Notes: generated by a model from the sequence alone, not told the origin. A stretch of 64,000 nucleotides of DNA from Meandrina meandrites (GCA_963693305.1 OY855907.1:36651356-36715355); one strand, 5' to 3'. Counted from the stretch's first letter, positions 1-15,756 are shown. Translations and numbers: made by a program.

Positions 1-5185
<5,185 letters not shown>

Positions 5186-5345
5186 TTTAAAGTTGAAAAA
5201 GAAAAAAATTGTGCCTCTTCACTTCGTCAATGACAATGCAGTTTTCCAATATGGCGACTGTATGCTTACCCGCTGATATACCGCTGGCTCGTAATTGTTT
5301 TTTTCCTCTTCCTAGTCTCCCACTAACGCCACGGCCAAATCCGGT
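5186..5345 (-). promoter_or_regulatory. Presumed 5' UTR and promoter of PSMD14
   Basis: The sequence directly upstream of the PSMD14 start codon must contain its leader and core promoter unless an upstream non-coding exon exists. It is relatively rich in CpG near 5310-5375. I see no convincing TATA box in the right place, as expected for a housekeeping gene. This is inferred from position only. Confidence 0.3.
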
Positions 5346-5705
5346 AAGCGGAACGGTCGCGACTATAAATCGGCGATCAGATTTTTGTTTGTTTGTTTGT
5401 TTTTAAAAGGGAGAGGGAAAAAAGAACGCCTGATACATTTATTTAACCGGCCGCCATCCTTCCCACAATTTTATAAATAACTAAGGTCTGAAATAAAATA
5501 CAAACAGGGGCAACAAACATAACACATGAACTACGCATGGTTTGAAAAATAATCTAAAAATTTACTTGACGTTTCGCATGCTACAGCACGCATCTTCAGA
5601 AGTGACGGTTACAAAAAAAACGAAAGATTTAGAACCTAAAAATACAAAGCGAGGTACTGGTAACTAATTAAACAATAATGAAAACAAAAGGTGAGAGCTA
5701 TAATC

Positions 5706-6235
5706 CTATAAATAAAGCCACAGCTTTTCACTGCCAACATTGTCATTGAGGGTGGGTTTTAAGTCCCGTATAAACAGTGTTTCTTTTATTTTACAATGTA
5801 AATCACAACGTCCACTGGCTAAGACCTCGAAATGGTCCCATTTGATGTTGTGGCCGTTGGAGATTGCGTGATCAGCAACAGCGGAGGCGTCAATCACTTG
5901 CGTAAGGGCTTTAAAATGCTCGACCTTTCTGTCATGCAATCGTCGCTTTGTTTTGCCGATACAGAAAGCATCACAATCCCAGCAACTGGCTCTGTATACG
6001 ACCTTAGATTTTTGTGAGCAACTCAAACGATCTCTGTAAGGAAAAAAGGACTTAATCCGGCAAGTGTTCTGAAAAATCAACCTAAGATTGACAAAACCAT
6101 AAAATTTATTAACACAAGATTTAAGACGGCGTTTAAAAACTTCGCTTTGGAAGCCTAAATAAGGCAGCACAAGGATTACATCTTTCTTGGGAACCGTGGT
6201 TACAGTTTCGGAAGGTTGGCAGTGAAAAGGAGAAG
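5706..6235 (-). pseudogene. Penelope-like element: C-terminal reverse transcriptase tail plus GIY-YIG nuclease
   Basis: An open frame of about 175 codons with no N-terminal part. It contains a cysteine-rich segment (CRIKSFFPYRDRL, KVVYRASCWDCDAFCIGKTK) followed by the GIY-YIG-type region with RRLHDRKVEHFKAL and the conserved ending GSEKLWLYL. Penelope-like retroelements end this way. The frame stays open to its stop at 5706. The reverse transcriptase core is missing, so this is a 5'-truncated copy. The sequence just downstream (5550-5610) resembles the 3' region of such elements. Confidence 0.8.
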
Positions 6236-6894
6236 AGGAGAATAAGAATTCTGAACGCGAAGCTTATCTACGAGTTCATTTCCCTTTTTATATAATGATA
6301 TAAACTTTCTCTTTGCAGTACGTTTAGTCTCTATTTTATTATTTCAGTTCTACTTTTACAACGTTGTGTCACACCTGCATGAAATTTAATTTAATTATTC
6401 AGAAATAGAGCAGCACTTTTCAGTAGATTACACCCGTTAAAATGATACTTGTTTCCATAGGAACGATATGGCGATACACTGTTCTCTCTATAAAATTCTT
6501 AAAGCGTAAACGGCGCAAAAAACACATGGCAAAAAATTTTATACTGAAAAGGTACACAACTGAAATCGTGTACCTTCAACATCGATAAAAACTAGTTTTC
6601 TCAATTATTACAACTATTCTTAAGCTGAATATTTTTTATTCTTATTACCACTATTACAATACATTTTCTAACTATGGGATACAAAACAAAAGGACGGCTA
6701 TTGTTATCTAACTTAGCTCAATTATATTACAATACATTTCTTTCAATTTTTGCCATTATTATTGTTACAGCTGATACTTCCACTACTTATCATTGTTGCC
6801 TGATCCAGGGAGTGTATGCAAGGAGAGCGTTCAATTCCAAAAAGATATTTGAAATCATTGCTTAGCGACCGCAGTTCAGTTCTTGTCGTCACCG

Positions 6895-7160
6895 CAATTA
6901 TTCCACGAGCTCGCGTTGGATATGAGATAGCCGATAGCCAACGAGGCGCGTAGCGCCGAGGTTAAAGCACCCAAAGAACAGAAAGAATTGCAAAATTTGA
7001 GCTCCCCGGGTTTTTTTTCGTGTTTTTGCTGACGCGTACACTTGCCATATTTGTGGTCCATGGTATATGAGCTCATATACCATGGCCTGTAAACAAATCA
7101 AAACTCGGGAATTGCAATATACCATGCTGTAAGGGACAAATCTTGTTAAAATAATTTATA
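6895..7160. mobile_element. Small hairpin element with a 28 bp perfect palindrome
   Basis: 7058-7085 is a perfect palindrome centred on GAGCTC, flanked by CCATGG at each end. A related copy lies at 50540-50785 with an imperfect version of the palindrome at about 50708-50735. Both are followed by GAATTGCAATAT-type sequence. Non-autonomous element with no coding frame. Confidence 0.5.
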
Positions 7161-8173
7161 TTACATCACAACATTTATTGTCTTTTAGGGGAGAAATGGT
7201 CACCCAACACAAACACCAGCTATCACTTTTGTTCGGCTTGTTGTATTTTGCAACACTAATTCCATTGTTTTTTTTCTTCAGAGGTTCGCCATGGGCGGCG
7301 CAACCGGTGAGGCAGGTAGGGCATTTGTCCCACCAACCCTGGACAGCTCATCAAAATGGCGGCAGGCTAAGCTGTATGGCAGATATTAGAAATCAGTTTG
7401 TTTCAGTATCAAATGACAGAAGAATCACTTTCGAAAATTTGGTGTTGATTCAAGCCATGTTTGATTGATTTAATTGTTAAGTTTTAAATACTTCTTTGAC
7501 CACAATCACATTTTTTTTTTTTTTAATATTTCAACACTTCATGTTCATGTTCAAAATGGAATCCTGGCATTTGCCATATTTAAGCGATTTCACATGATTG
7601 CATTGCATCTCCGAGCACTAAGATTTTCAAAAATTTCCGTGGGCGTGTCACCGGACCCCATGCATAGCAAGTCGCATCTTCAGCACTCCGCAAGGGCGCT
7701 TTCGCTTCCATATCGCGTCTCCACTCGATTATGCCCTGGCACCAATCTTAATTTCTTAATGACGAACAGTACTATATATATGATCAGCTTGTGAATGAAA
7801 TGACTAAAACAGTTTTTGGTACTGGCATATTTGTCATCAACTGATCCTTTTCTAAAACTCTACCTATCTGCTAAGATTCTTGAAATTTTATCGCAACTTT
7901 CGAAAGTAACCAACTGCTAGTTACAAACTAACTTGGTAGAAACCCTCGGAGAGAAGCACCCCTTTCCCCCCCCCCCCCCCCCTTCCCCCTGAATAGAAAA
8001 AGGCGTCTTATTTTAAAACAAACGAGGGTCGTAATGAACGCATTTCAGTTACATTCTTGTCTCGCTGTTTCACTATATCACGAGCTAATCAAAAGTTTTT
8101 AAAACTATACATTGAACTTAACCGATTGGAATGCTTATCAAGGTTTGATTCTTTACTTATAAATTTATAAAGC
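7161..8173. other. Non-coding stretch of the left duplication copy
   Basis: AT-rich sequence with a poly-C run near 7967-7983. I see no convincing exon or structured repeat. Most of it has no counterpart in the right copy, where the matching position is only about 150 bp. Confidence 0.5.
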
Positions 8174-8177
8174 TTAA

Positions 8178-8824
8178 GGGGGGTGACTCTTAACTACCAA
8201 TTTGTTTCTAAGGCAGGTTTTTAATTGCTATATTTTGGAAACAAAACCTCATACGGATAAGCTTTTTGCACGAGTTTGTTCAATTGAAGATTCCTCCAAG
8301 AGTTTCAAGTCACGGTCATATTTAACGCGTCACGTGACCAGAACAGAATAAACCCTAAAACTCAAACGGCGGATAGATTTTAAAATTAAAATGAGCGTCA
8401 ATAGATAAAGAACGTCCACATGCGTAATGTGACGTATCGTTTTCATGAAATTCGCATTATTATAAGAGTTATGGCCTAATATACACTCATATTTACAGAC
8501 TTTCATCAGTAGCGTTTCCTTTTTTCATGTAAACGGTAAAAGCATACGTCAGATTATAAAGACGGCCACGTTATCTCTGATTCGTAAGAGAAATCGGAAC
8601 TTTACCTTGTTTCCGTGGAGTTTTAGGGATTTTAAATTCTAACGCGCGGTTTGGGACTGGCACCAGCTTCGCACGCGCAATGATATATTTTTCAAAGCAG
8701 ATGTACCCCCAAATAAAATTCACCATTTAGCGTTACAAAAAGCTTCAAAATCGCTTGCTTCAAAATACAGTCTTCAGCCATTCCTTGGCAACTGCTCCAG
8801 ATCTGTAGTTAAGAGGCTCCCCCC
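8178..8824. mobile_element. TTAA-flanked TIR element, left copy only
   Basis: TTAA at 8174-8177 and 8825-8828 brackets a 647 bp element whose ends are inverted: left GGGGGGTGACTCTTAACTAC, right complement GGGGGGAGCCTCTTAACTAC. The right duplication copy lacks it and runs straight from AAGC to TTGTTATATTGC near 51910-51925. TTAA target duplication is the hallmark of piggyBac-type transposition. No transposase is present. Confidence 0.75.
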
Positions 8825-8868
8825 TTAATTGTTATATTGCAGGGTGTAGACACTAAACTTATTCGTTT

Positions 8869-11800
8869 TTAGACAGTTTCATAAAACACTTCCACCTCGT
8901 CTGGTTTAAAACTTTGAGTACCAGCCAAGAATGTATTGGCGAATTCGCTCCCATGGCTGTGTCCAGTTGGTGGGTTGTATGTGTATCCAAGGGATGAAGA
9001 ACTTGATGAGCCGCCGCTGGAAATGTAAATATCCCCTCCAAATAGAGGTCCATAGACAGAGCAACTGTACGTAGCATGTTCATAAGACAAATAATCTCCT
9101 GGTGGCCTGAATGTTACTGGTCCCCAGCCTGGCTTGTTTACCAACGAAAACAAGAACGCGGTTGAACTGGACAGATATACACAATTTTTAGCTGTTCAAA
9201 GAAAGACATAATTAAAATGTTTCTAATAATTTCTGCTCTTTAGGCTATTTCAGTATTCACGAATGATCTGCAGGATTTTTAGCTCATAATCCTTATCTCC
9301 TGTTACTTGTGTGATTTTATATCCACAATTTAACAAGTGCATTATTAATATCAAAACACATGCAAAAATAGATAAAAGAAAACTGGAGTTACAGTAGTTT
9401 TTTTTTTAACACTCATTTCAATGTTGCTTTTCGCGCACAGAAAAGTTGCTGAAGCCACTTACTCTATTTTTAATTTCGAACAAAGTAAGTGAGCTTGGTT
9501 GGATAGCTTTCAGTAATATAAGCTTCCGTGATTTAAATGCAATTGTCAGTTTCCATATTTTATTATTATTTATTTTTGAAAAAATTTAAAATATGCCAAG
9601 TAATTCAGTGGAGTTTTCTCCTTTTTTTGCCTCGTGTCACGCTTGTAACACGAGTGACACGAGGTATATGTTATGTGTGGGTCAGCTGCCTTCTGGTCAT
9701 TCGAAACTGGAAGAACTAACATGCAAGATTCCTGATATTCTTAATGTAAGATAAATTAATTAATTCTGGCGGTTTTATCAAACTACAGTCCAAATTTGCA
9801 GTGTTTAAAGGGTTTAAGTAAAATATGGACCTTCCTCTACGGTTCTCGCAGTAACATTCTAATCTTTATAACAAGATTCTAGAGTTGTGAAAAGCTGTTT
9901 AAAAAACTCTTTCGATTTTGAAATTGCACACACAAGTCTCACAAATACGGTGGCCCAATCTGCCACGGCAAAACTGGTACTTTTCCACGGCAAACCTTAC
10001 TTTCTCAAGACAAAACTTACTTTTCAACGGCAAAACTTACTTTCTCAAGATAAATAGAATTTTTCCGCGGTTTGGAAATTAGCGGGAAAATATTCTCTCG
10101 TCGGTATGAACTCTCTAGGGGTTATGAACAGGGTATTTAGGAGTGGTTTTATGCTAATTCGTCCTCTTGGTGCTCTTTTCTGGAGGTGACTCGCTTTTAT
10201 TCGTGTTGCTCTCATCCTTATGGAAGACTCAGCAGGAGCTAGCACCTCTATTTCACCAGAACTGAGTGCTGTTTTAGATGCCCAGAAGAATGCCATTTTA
10301 TCTGCCGTTAACTCCCAGATCCAAGGTCTTCAGACCAACCTGCTTCAAGCCCAGTCTGATTTAGCGGTTCAAATTGCGACGGATCTTCAGCCTGACAATT
10401 ACGTCTTCAAGAAGAAAGGAAACGAGCAACAGTTTAGTTTCAACCGCAAAGTGGCCAAGACGAGTAATTCGGCCCTGAAAGCCCTGGAAGGTGGAAATAT
10501 TCCTAAAGCCAAGGAAGAGCTTAACAAAGGTATTTCTTTGCTAAATAATAGGCAAAAAATTATTAAATTGGCCGACAAATCTGAATTCGGTTGGGCTACG
10601 GTGCAAGAGTATGTTTGCGATGATTTGGCCGACGACGAGGCCGACGCTTCGAAGATTAAGAAAGCCGAGAAAAGAGCCGCCGTTAAGATCAAAACGCTGC
10701 AAGAGAAAAAGAGGAAAACTAGTCCTAAAGGTTCCTCTTCTGCGCTTTCATCTTCTAGCGCCTCCAGAGTTGGCGGTACGTTTAGCTCTTTTCCTCCAGC
10801 TACTAGTTATTTTCGTCCACAAGGTCGATACCCTTACAACTCATTCAGAGGCCTCGACATGTGCTTTCGATGCGGTAAACGAGGAAACTGGGCCAATATG
10901 TGCCCCACCAAAGACAAACCGTTGTCTTCAGGATCAAAACCTTAATTTTTTGGATCAGTACGAATTTGAACAGGATATCGAGGCATCCAGCTTTACTCAA
11001 GGAAAACTGCATGCGAACTTCACATTTTGGCGTGATATTATCCAGGCTTCGGACTTTGTTCTAGACATTATCCAGAATGGTTACAAGATTCTTTTTATGG
11101 AATCGCCTTTCCCGTTTTCGATTGAAAATAGATCTTCCGCCCTTCGTAGGGATAGTTTTGTTCGGGAGGCAATTTCAGAGTTGATGGCACGTGGCTGTGT
11201 AAGGGAAGTTCAGGAATACCCTCAATTTTGTAATCCGCTGCACGTCGCTGTCCAGTCTTCAGGAAAGTTAAGACTTATTTTAGATTTGTCTCATTTAAAC
11301 AAATTTGTCGTCAAAAAATCTGTCAAGTATGAAGATTTAAGAACCGTTCTTCAAATGTTTTCGCCTGGGATGTTTGTCTTCTCCTTCGACCTCAAATCGG
11401 CATATCATCACATTGACATTTGTGAAGAACATATGAAGTTTCTGTCGTTCAAATGGCCTTCAGTCGATGGCGTGATGCATTTCTACGAGTTTAAAGTGCT
11501 ACCTTTTGGTTTAACTTCAGCGCCGTATATTTTTACAAAAGTCATACGTCAATTAGTTAAGTTTTGGAGGGCTCACGGCCATTTAGCCTTGATGTATCTG
11601 GACGATGGCATCGGGGGGAAATTTGTCTTTCGAAAGTGCCGAAAACATTAGTGTTCAAGTTCGTAAGGACCTGACTTTGGCCGGTTTTACAGCTAATGAC
11701 GAAAAATCAAATTGGGAACCTGTCCAGAAGTTAGTCTTCTTGGGATCGGTTTTGGACTTCCAACACGGTTTGATTCATATTCCCGAAGAGCGTATTCTCA

Positions 11801-14800
11801 AGCTGAAATCCTCCATTGCTTCCTGTCTTCAAAAAAGTAGTATTTCAGCCCGTGGTCTTGCTTCAATTACGGGGCAAATTATTTCTATGTCGTGTGCTGT
11901 CGGTAATATTACAAGATTGTTGACAAGAAATTGTTATGCGGCCCTAAAGCAAAGAACCTCCTGGGATCAGCCTTTGGACGTGTCCCTTGAGATTCGTAAT
12001 GAGCTTTTATTTTGGCAGAACAACATCGACTCCATTAATGGCAAGCCTATGTCGCCCAAGTCAAGTGCTGTTGGCGTTGTTTATTCTGACGCAAGTGACA
12101 CTGGTTTTGGTGGCTATTTCGTTCAATGCTGTCAGGATTTTGTGTCTGGCACTTGGTCCGAAAAGGAAATGCATACCAGTTCTACTTTGCGAGAAATTTT
12201 GGCCGTTAAATTTGTTCTTCTTTCTTTACTGGACAAGTTGTCAGGATTGACTGTGAAATGGTTTACAGATAATCAGAACGTTCCCAGCATGCAGTAAAGG
12301 TCATTTGCAGACTGAAGCTTTGTCGATTTTTAACATTTGTTGTCATCGCGGTATTTCGATCGAGATGGAATGGATCCCTAGATCTCAGAATGACCAGGCC
12401 GATTTTCTCAGCCGCATTTACGATCCCGATGACTGGGGTCTTTCGTGGGATACATTTCAAAACATTGATATTGTTTGGGGTCCGCACTCTTTCGATCGCT
12501 TTGCTAACTATTTAAATGCCAAACTTCCGAGGTTCAATTCTAGATTTTGGAATCCAGGCTCGGAAGGAATTGATTCATTCGTTATGAACTGGGCGGGGGA
12601 GAACAATTATGTATGTCCGCCTATTTGCCTTATTCCGCGAGTGTTACTTCATATGCGTAACTGCAAGGCGTCAGGGACTGTGGCATTCCGCTCCCTTCTG
12701 GCCAATGATTAGCGCCGGCGGTGATAAATTTTCCGATTTTGTTGTTGACTGGATGGATCTTCCATCTTTAAAAGAAGCTTTCATTCCCGGTAGATGTAAT
12801 AGCGTCTTTGGTAATGAGAATTTAAACTTTAGGATGCTTGCTTTGAGAATCCATTTTGTCTGAAAGTTTTTCCTCTTGTATTTTATATTGTTTTGTTGTC
12901 CTTTTTTCTTTCTTTGTACTCTTGGGGCCGTGCGGCCTCCAGTGAGCACACGATAGCAAATAAAGTTGTGTTTTTATGATCTGTTTTGGCGTTATTGCTG
13001 TTGCGCACGGGTGGAATATGTGGAGAGTATTTAGACGAGAGTAGAATTTTTCCGCGGTTTGGAAATTAGCGGAAAAATATTCTCTCGTCGGTATGAACTC
13101 TCTAGGGGTTTTGAACAGGGTATTTAGGAGTGGTTTTATGCTAATTCGTCCTCTTGGTGCTCTTTTCTGGAGGTGACTCGCTTTTATTTTATTTTTATTT
13201 TTACTCTCTTTTTCTTATGATTTATTCGTTTATTTATTTATTTATCATTTATTTCTATCAGGGCCAAAAATTTAGGGTTCGTTCTTTTGAGCTCTAGATT
13301 CTAGGGCCTATTTGTGCACGAGATGTATGGGACCACATGTGCCCGGTAGGTAGGGCCTTTCTTGCTCCCTAGGAATATGGGATCACCTGTGCCTGAACTT
13401 TAGGTTTTTTACCCCCGAAAAGTATGAGACGTTCTGGGCTTATTTTGTTAGGGGGATTGCTTGCCCATGAGTATGCGTGGGACCATCTGTGCCCGAAGAA
13501 TTGGGCCTTTTTTGCGCCCTAAAAATTCAGGAACTTCTGTATCTAAAATGTTAGGGCCGGTGTGCCTACATGAAGTATGGGACCATCTGTGCCCAAATGT
13601 TAGGGGCCTTTGTTTGCCCTTGAGAATGAATGGGACCATCTGTGCCCCCCTTTTGTTTTTTGCGCCCTGGGAATTAAGGTCTATCTGTATCCAAATAGTT
13701 GGGCTGTGTGCCACCATGAAGTATGGGACGATCTGTGCCCGATATATAGAAGCTCTTTTGTGGCGAAAGTGGGTAAGCTATTTGTGTAGCCGAGACGTAT
13801 TTTTTGTTGGGCTCTTTCTCGAGCCCGTTTATGTCTTTTTTGTATTGCTATTACCTTTTTGTTCACGTCATGTTTTTCTTTGTTATTTTGCTAATTTGCT
13901 TGTCAGTTTTATTTTGATTTTAGATGTGTTTCAAGCAGAGATGTGGACCGAATTCTTTGCCGCTATCCCCGACTATCTCCAGCCCTTGGTTAGTCGAGTC
14001 CAGGAAACCGTGCTCGCTTCCAGAGCCGATGGCACTATTCGCACTTACCTGGCTGGTTTTACTCGTTGGAAGTTTTGGGCGTCGTCTAATTGTATTCGCC
14101 ACATGCCCGCCAACCACTTTCAAGTTTCAGTTTACCTGCAGTGCCTAATCCTGGAAGCTAATTCTCCTTCTCCAGTTCTTAATGCTGTTTACAGTATCGA
14201 CTGGGCCCAACAGCTGGCCGGTTTACCCAAGGTCTCGGTGCATCCTATAGTTTCTGCCATGGTTAGCGCGTCTCAAAGGATTCTGGGGAAGGCTAAATCG
14301 AAGAAAGAACCCATCACTCCCGAGATGCTGAGGGCGCTTGTATCCTCCAAGATTTCAGATAAGTCTCCTTCCTTATCGGATTTGAGAGCAGTAGCTTTAT
14401 GTCTCATAGGATATGCTAGGTTTTTTCGTTTCAGTGAGCTATGCTCTATACGAGCTTGTGACATAAAGTTTTTTCCTACTTATGTGTCCATATTTTTAGA
14501 GTCGTCCAAGACAGACGAATACCGTGATGGGGCGTGGACAACAATAGCGCGATCAGACCTGGAAACCTGTCCCGTAAAGGCTTTAGAGCAATACATTGCT
14601 GCCGCTGAAATTGATCTTAGTGAGGATTTACCGTTATTCAGAGCCCTCTTGTCTCCTCGATGTACATCTAAAGTTCGACGTCAAGGCTTAAGCTACAGCA
14701 GAGCCAGGGAGATCGTTAAGGACGCTTTCAAAGACATTACTGACGTTTCCTGCATAAGTCTTCACAGTCTCAGGGCCGGAGGAGCCACAGCTGCCGCCAA

Positions 14801-15648
14801 TGCAGGCATCGCTGATAGACTTTTTAAGAGACACGGTCGTTGGCAGAGTGAAAATGCTAAAGATGGTTATGTTAAAGACAATGTTCAGTCCCTACATTCA
14901 GTCTCGAAATCATTAGGAATCTAATTTAATAAGACCGAGCCCAGCAGGTCGGAGGGTTTCTATCCATAGGGCTGGGGTTTTTCCTCTGCATTACCGCAGC
15001 GAGCGCGGCGAGGTTTTTTCATCCTATGGATGCTCGTTGGTACCCTCTCAGTTTTTCGCCTAGATTTTTCTCGTGACCATATTTTACTTTCCCTTTGTAG
15101 ATATTTGAGTCCTTGTCCGTGCGGCCTCCAGTGAGCACACGATAGCAAATAAAGTTGTGTTTTTATGATCTGTTTTGGCGTTATTGCTGTTGCGCACGGG
15201 TGGAATATGTGGAGAGTATTTAGACGAGAGACTTACTTTTCTGTGATCCTACTTGTTTTTAAAGTGGTAGTCAAGTGATCACGATGACAGAGATTCAGTG
15301 GGGATTCTTGCTCCATGCAATGTTCGTGGACAGCTCAATGTGCTAGTTCTGACATACATTTTAGATGGATCAACGCTTCTAGAAATATATAGAGGGAACG
15401 TTACTCACGTGATGTCCAAGACGCACTCGTGTATCCCCCAAAGATGTACTTTCCTACACGGATAATTGTAACCGTTGGGCCTTTATGGTCGCACAATGAA
15501 TGGAAAGTCGTTGAAGCCCAGCCATTCGCTGATGCAAGCCAGCAGCATTTCCATTGAGACTTGCTTTGCATGACAGGCTTCAACCAGTTCCATAAAGTAG
15601 TCAGATGAGTGACATTCTTTTGCAAGATTTTTGAATAATCTAAACCAG
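8869..15648 (-). CDS. TLDc-domain protein, last two exons (left copy, 5' exons missing)
   Basis: Two minus-strand exons with good splice signals: 15409-15648 (ends at GTGAGT donor) and 8869-9191 (acceptor TTTGAACAG, ends in stop). They join in phase. The first encodes the start of a TLDc fold (WASTTFHSLCDHKGPTV, then IIRVGKYIFGGYTSASW). The second carries FLFSLVNKPGW and ends with PDEVEVFYETV, the classic TLDc C-terminus. The likely role is in the broad TLDc family (oxidation resistance or V-ATPase regulation in other animals); the specific function is unknown. No upstream exon is visible: the Polinton-like element starts only about 700 bp upstream. A 5.2 kb retrotransposon sits in the intron. 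Compared with the right copy the last exon is four codons shorter and much changed. Confidence 0.75.
9960..10054. repeat. Short tandem array of AAAACTTACTTTYYCACGG units
   Basis: Three to four units of about 20-22 bp, CACGGCAAAACTTACTTTTC-like, interrupted by the retrotransposon that starts at 10055. The same array is greatly expanded at 52985-53757 in the right copy. Confidence 0.8.
10055..10201 (+). repeat. Split direct repeat A1
   Basis: Begins TAGAATTTTTCCGCGG and ends CTCGCTTTTATT; repeated nearly unchanged as A2 at 13042-13188. It lies just upstream of the Gag-like start codon, so it probably holds the element's promoter. Confidence 0.9.
10220..10945 (+). CDS. Gag-like nucleocapsid protein of the retrotransposon
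   Basis: Intact 241-residue frame starting at the first ATG after A1. The N-terminal half is rich in Gln, Ala and Leu and should be helical (about residues 15-65). The middle is lysine- and glutamate-rich (KIKKAEKRAAVKIKTLQEKK), then comes a serine-rich linker. A zinc-knuckle-like motif CFRCGKRGNWANMC lies at residues 215-228. In it the usual histidine is replaced by asparagine, so the knuckle may be weakened. The stop at 10945 overlaps the reverse transcriptase frame, which is in the +1 frame, so a frameshift or reinitiation would be needed to make the polymerase. Role by family: RNA binding and particle formation. Confidence 0.8.
   Translation: MEDSAGASTSISPELSAVLDAQKNAILSAVNSQIQGLQTNLLQAQSDLAVQIATDLQPDNYVFKKKGNEQQFSFNRKVAKTSNSALKALEGGNIPKAKEELNKGISLLNNRQKIIKLADKSEFGWATVQEYVCDDLADDEADASKIKKAEKRAAVKIKTLQEKKRKTSPKGSSSALSSSSASRVGGTFSSFPPATSYFRPQGRYPYNSFRGLDMCFRCGKRGNWANMCPTKDKPLSSGSKP
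10925..12863 (+). pseudogene. Reverse transcriptase and RNase H of the retrotransposon, broken by frameshifts
   Basis: Pieces in different frames: 10925-11615 holds the reverse transcriptase fingers and palm with LPFGLTSAPYIF and the catalytic YLDD at 11595-11606; the frame changes at a G run (11613-11618) and continues to 12297 with thumb and RNase H residues (YSDASDTGFGGY, STLREILAVKF, FTDNQN). It changes again near 12285-12300 (EWIPRSQNDQADFLSRI follows) and again near 12690, ending at 12863 after FRMLALRIHF. At least three frame changes are needed, so no full polymerase can be made from this copy. By family it would copy the element's RNA and remove the RNA strand. Confidence 0.87.
12928..13188 (+). 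repeat. Joined repeats B1 (12928-13041) and A2 (13042-13188)
   Basis: B1 begins CCGTGCGGCCTCC, contains a polyadenylation-type AATAAA near 12958, and ends ATTTAGACGAGAG; A2 follows with no gap. This internal B1A2 junction is what split-repeat elements are thought to use to rebuild a circular intermediate. Confidence 0.9.
13310..13745 (+). repeat. Degenerate internal repeats with GGGACCATCTGTGCCC
   Basis: The phrase GGGACCATCTGTGCCC or a close variant occurs near 13330, 13380, 13480, 13580, 13640 and 13725, spaced roughly 50-100 bp, with related AGGGCCTTT-type spacers. They precede the recombinase gene. The open frame running through them (from 13461) is probably incidental. Confidence 0.75.
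13941..14924 (+). CDS. Tyrosine recombinase of the retrotransposon
   Basis: A 327-residue protein if started at the ATG at 13941; the open frame extends upstream to 13461 but that part lies in internal repeats, so I prefer the later start. The N-terminal part (about 1-115) is a helical SAM-like core-binding domain. The catalytic domain shows all expected residues: R163 in FFRFSEL, K190, H275-x-x-R278 in HSLRAGG, H298 and W301 in RHGRW, and nucleophile Y310 in DGYV. It should integrate a circular DNA copy of the element by site-specific strand exchange in the nucleus. The frame has no stop or shift. It lies between A2 and B2, apart from the other element genes. Confidence 0.9.
   Translation: MWTEFFAAIPDYLQPLVSRVQETVLASRADGTIRTYLAGFTRWKFWASSNCIRHMPANHFQVSVYLQCLILEANSPSPVLNAVYSIDWAQQLAGLPKVSVHPIVSAMVSASQRILGKAKSKKEPITPEMLRALVSSKISDKSPSLSDLRAVALCLIGYARFFRFSELCSIRACDIKFFPTYVSIFLESSKTDEYRDGAWTTIARSDLETCPVKALEQYIAAAEIDLSEDLPLFRALLSPRCTSKVRRQGLSYSRAREIVKDAFKDITDVSCISLHSLRAGGATAAANAGIADRLFKRHGRWQSENAKDGYVKDNVQSLHSVSKSLGI
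15117..15230 (+). repeat. Split direct repeat B2
   Basis: Right end of the retrotransposon; appears identical to B1 over 114 bp and ends ATTTAGACGAGAG, after which the host tandem-array sequence ACTTACTTTTCTGTGATCC resumes as in the right duplication copy near 53780. Confidence 0.9.
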
Positions 15649-15756
15649 CTGTGTCAATCAAGAAAAGATTTTGACCCAACTTAGCCCCCGCGTATACAAA
15701 TACGTCAATACAAACGGATATCTTAAGTTAGTTACGCCTTTCCTCCACGCGCAAAC

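Larger units (their letters stand above)
10055..15230 (+). mobile_element. Tyrosine-recombinase retrotransposon with split direct repeats (Ngaro/PAT-like)
   Basis: 5,176 bp element with split direct repeats: A1 10055-10201, B1 12928-13041 abutting A2 13042-13188, and B2 15117-15230. A1 and A2 (147 bp) differ at about two positions; B1 and B2 (114 bp) look identical. Between A1 and B1 lie a Gag-like frame and a broken reverse transcriptase/RNase H frame; between A2 and B2 lies an intact tyrosine recombinase. There is no target-site duplication, as expected for recombinase-mediated insertion. The right duplication copy shows the empty site inside the same short tandem array. Split repeats and a tyrosine recombinase place it among Ngaro/PAT-type elements of the DIRS order. 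Confidence 0.9.

Noticed and set aside
5209..5406. Divergent plus-strand gene at the PSMD14 promoter
   Set aside because: The 65-codon frame has no splice donor or domain and overlaps the presumed promoter; ends in a TTTG microsatellite.
10611..10924. N-terminal extension of the reverse transcriptase frame
   Set aside because: It overlaps the Gag-like gene in another frame and has no recognisable domain; the polymerase similarity begins near 10925.
13461..13940. N-terminal extension of the tyrosine recombinase
   Set aside because: This part is a translation of internal repeats with low-complexity cysteine/phenylalanine-rich sequence; the SAM-like domain starts at the ATG at 13941.
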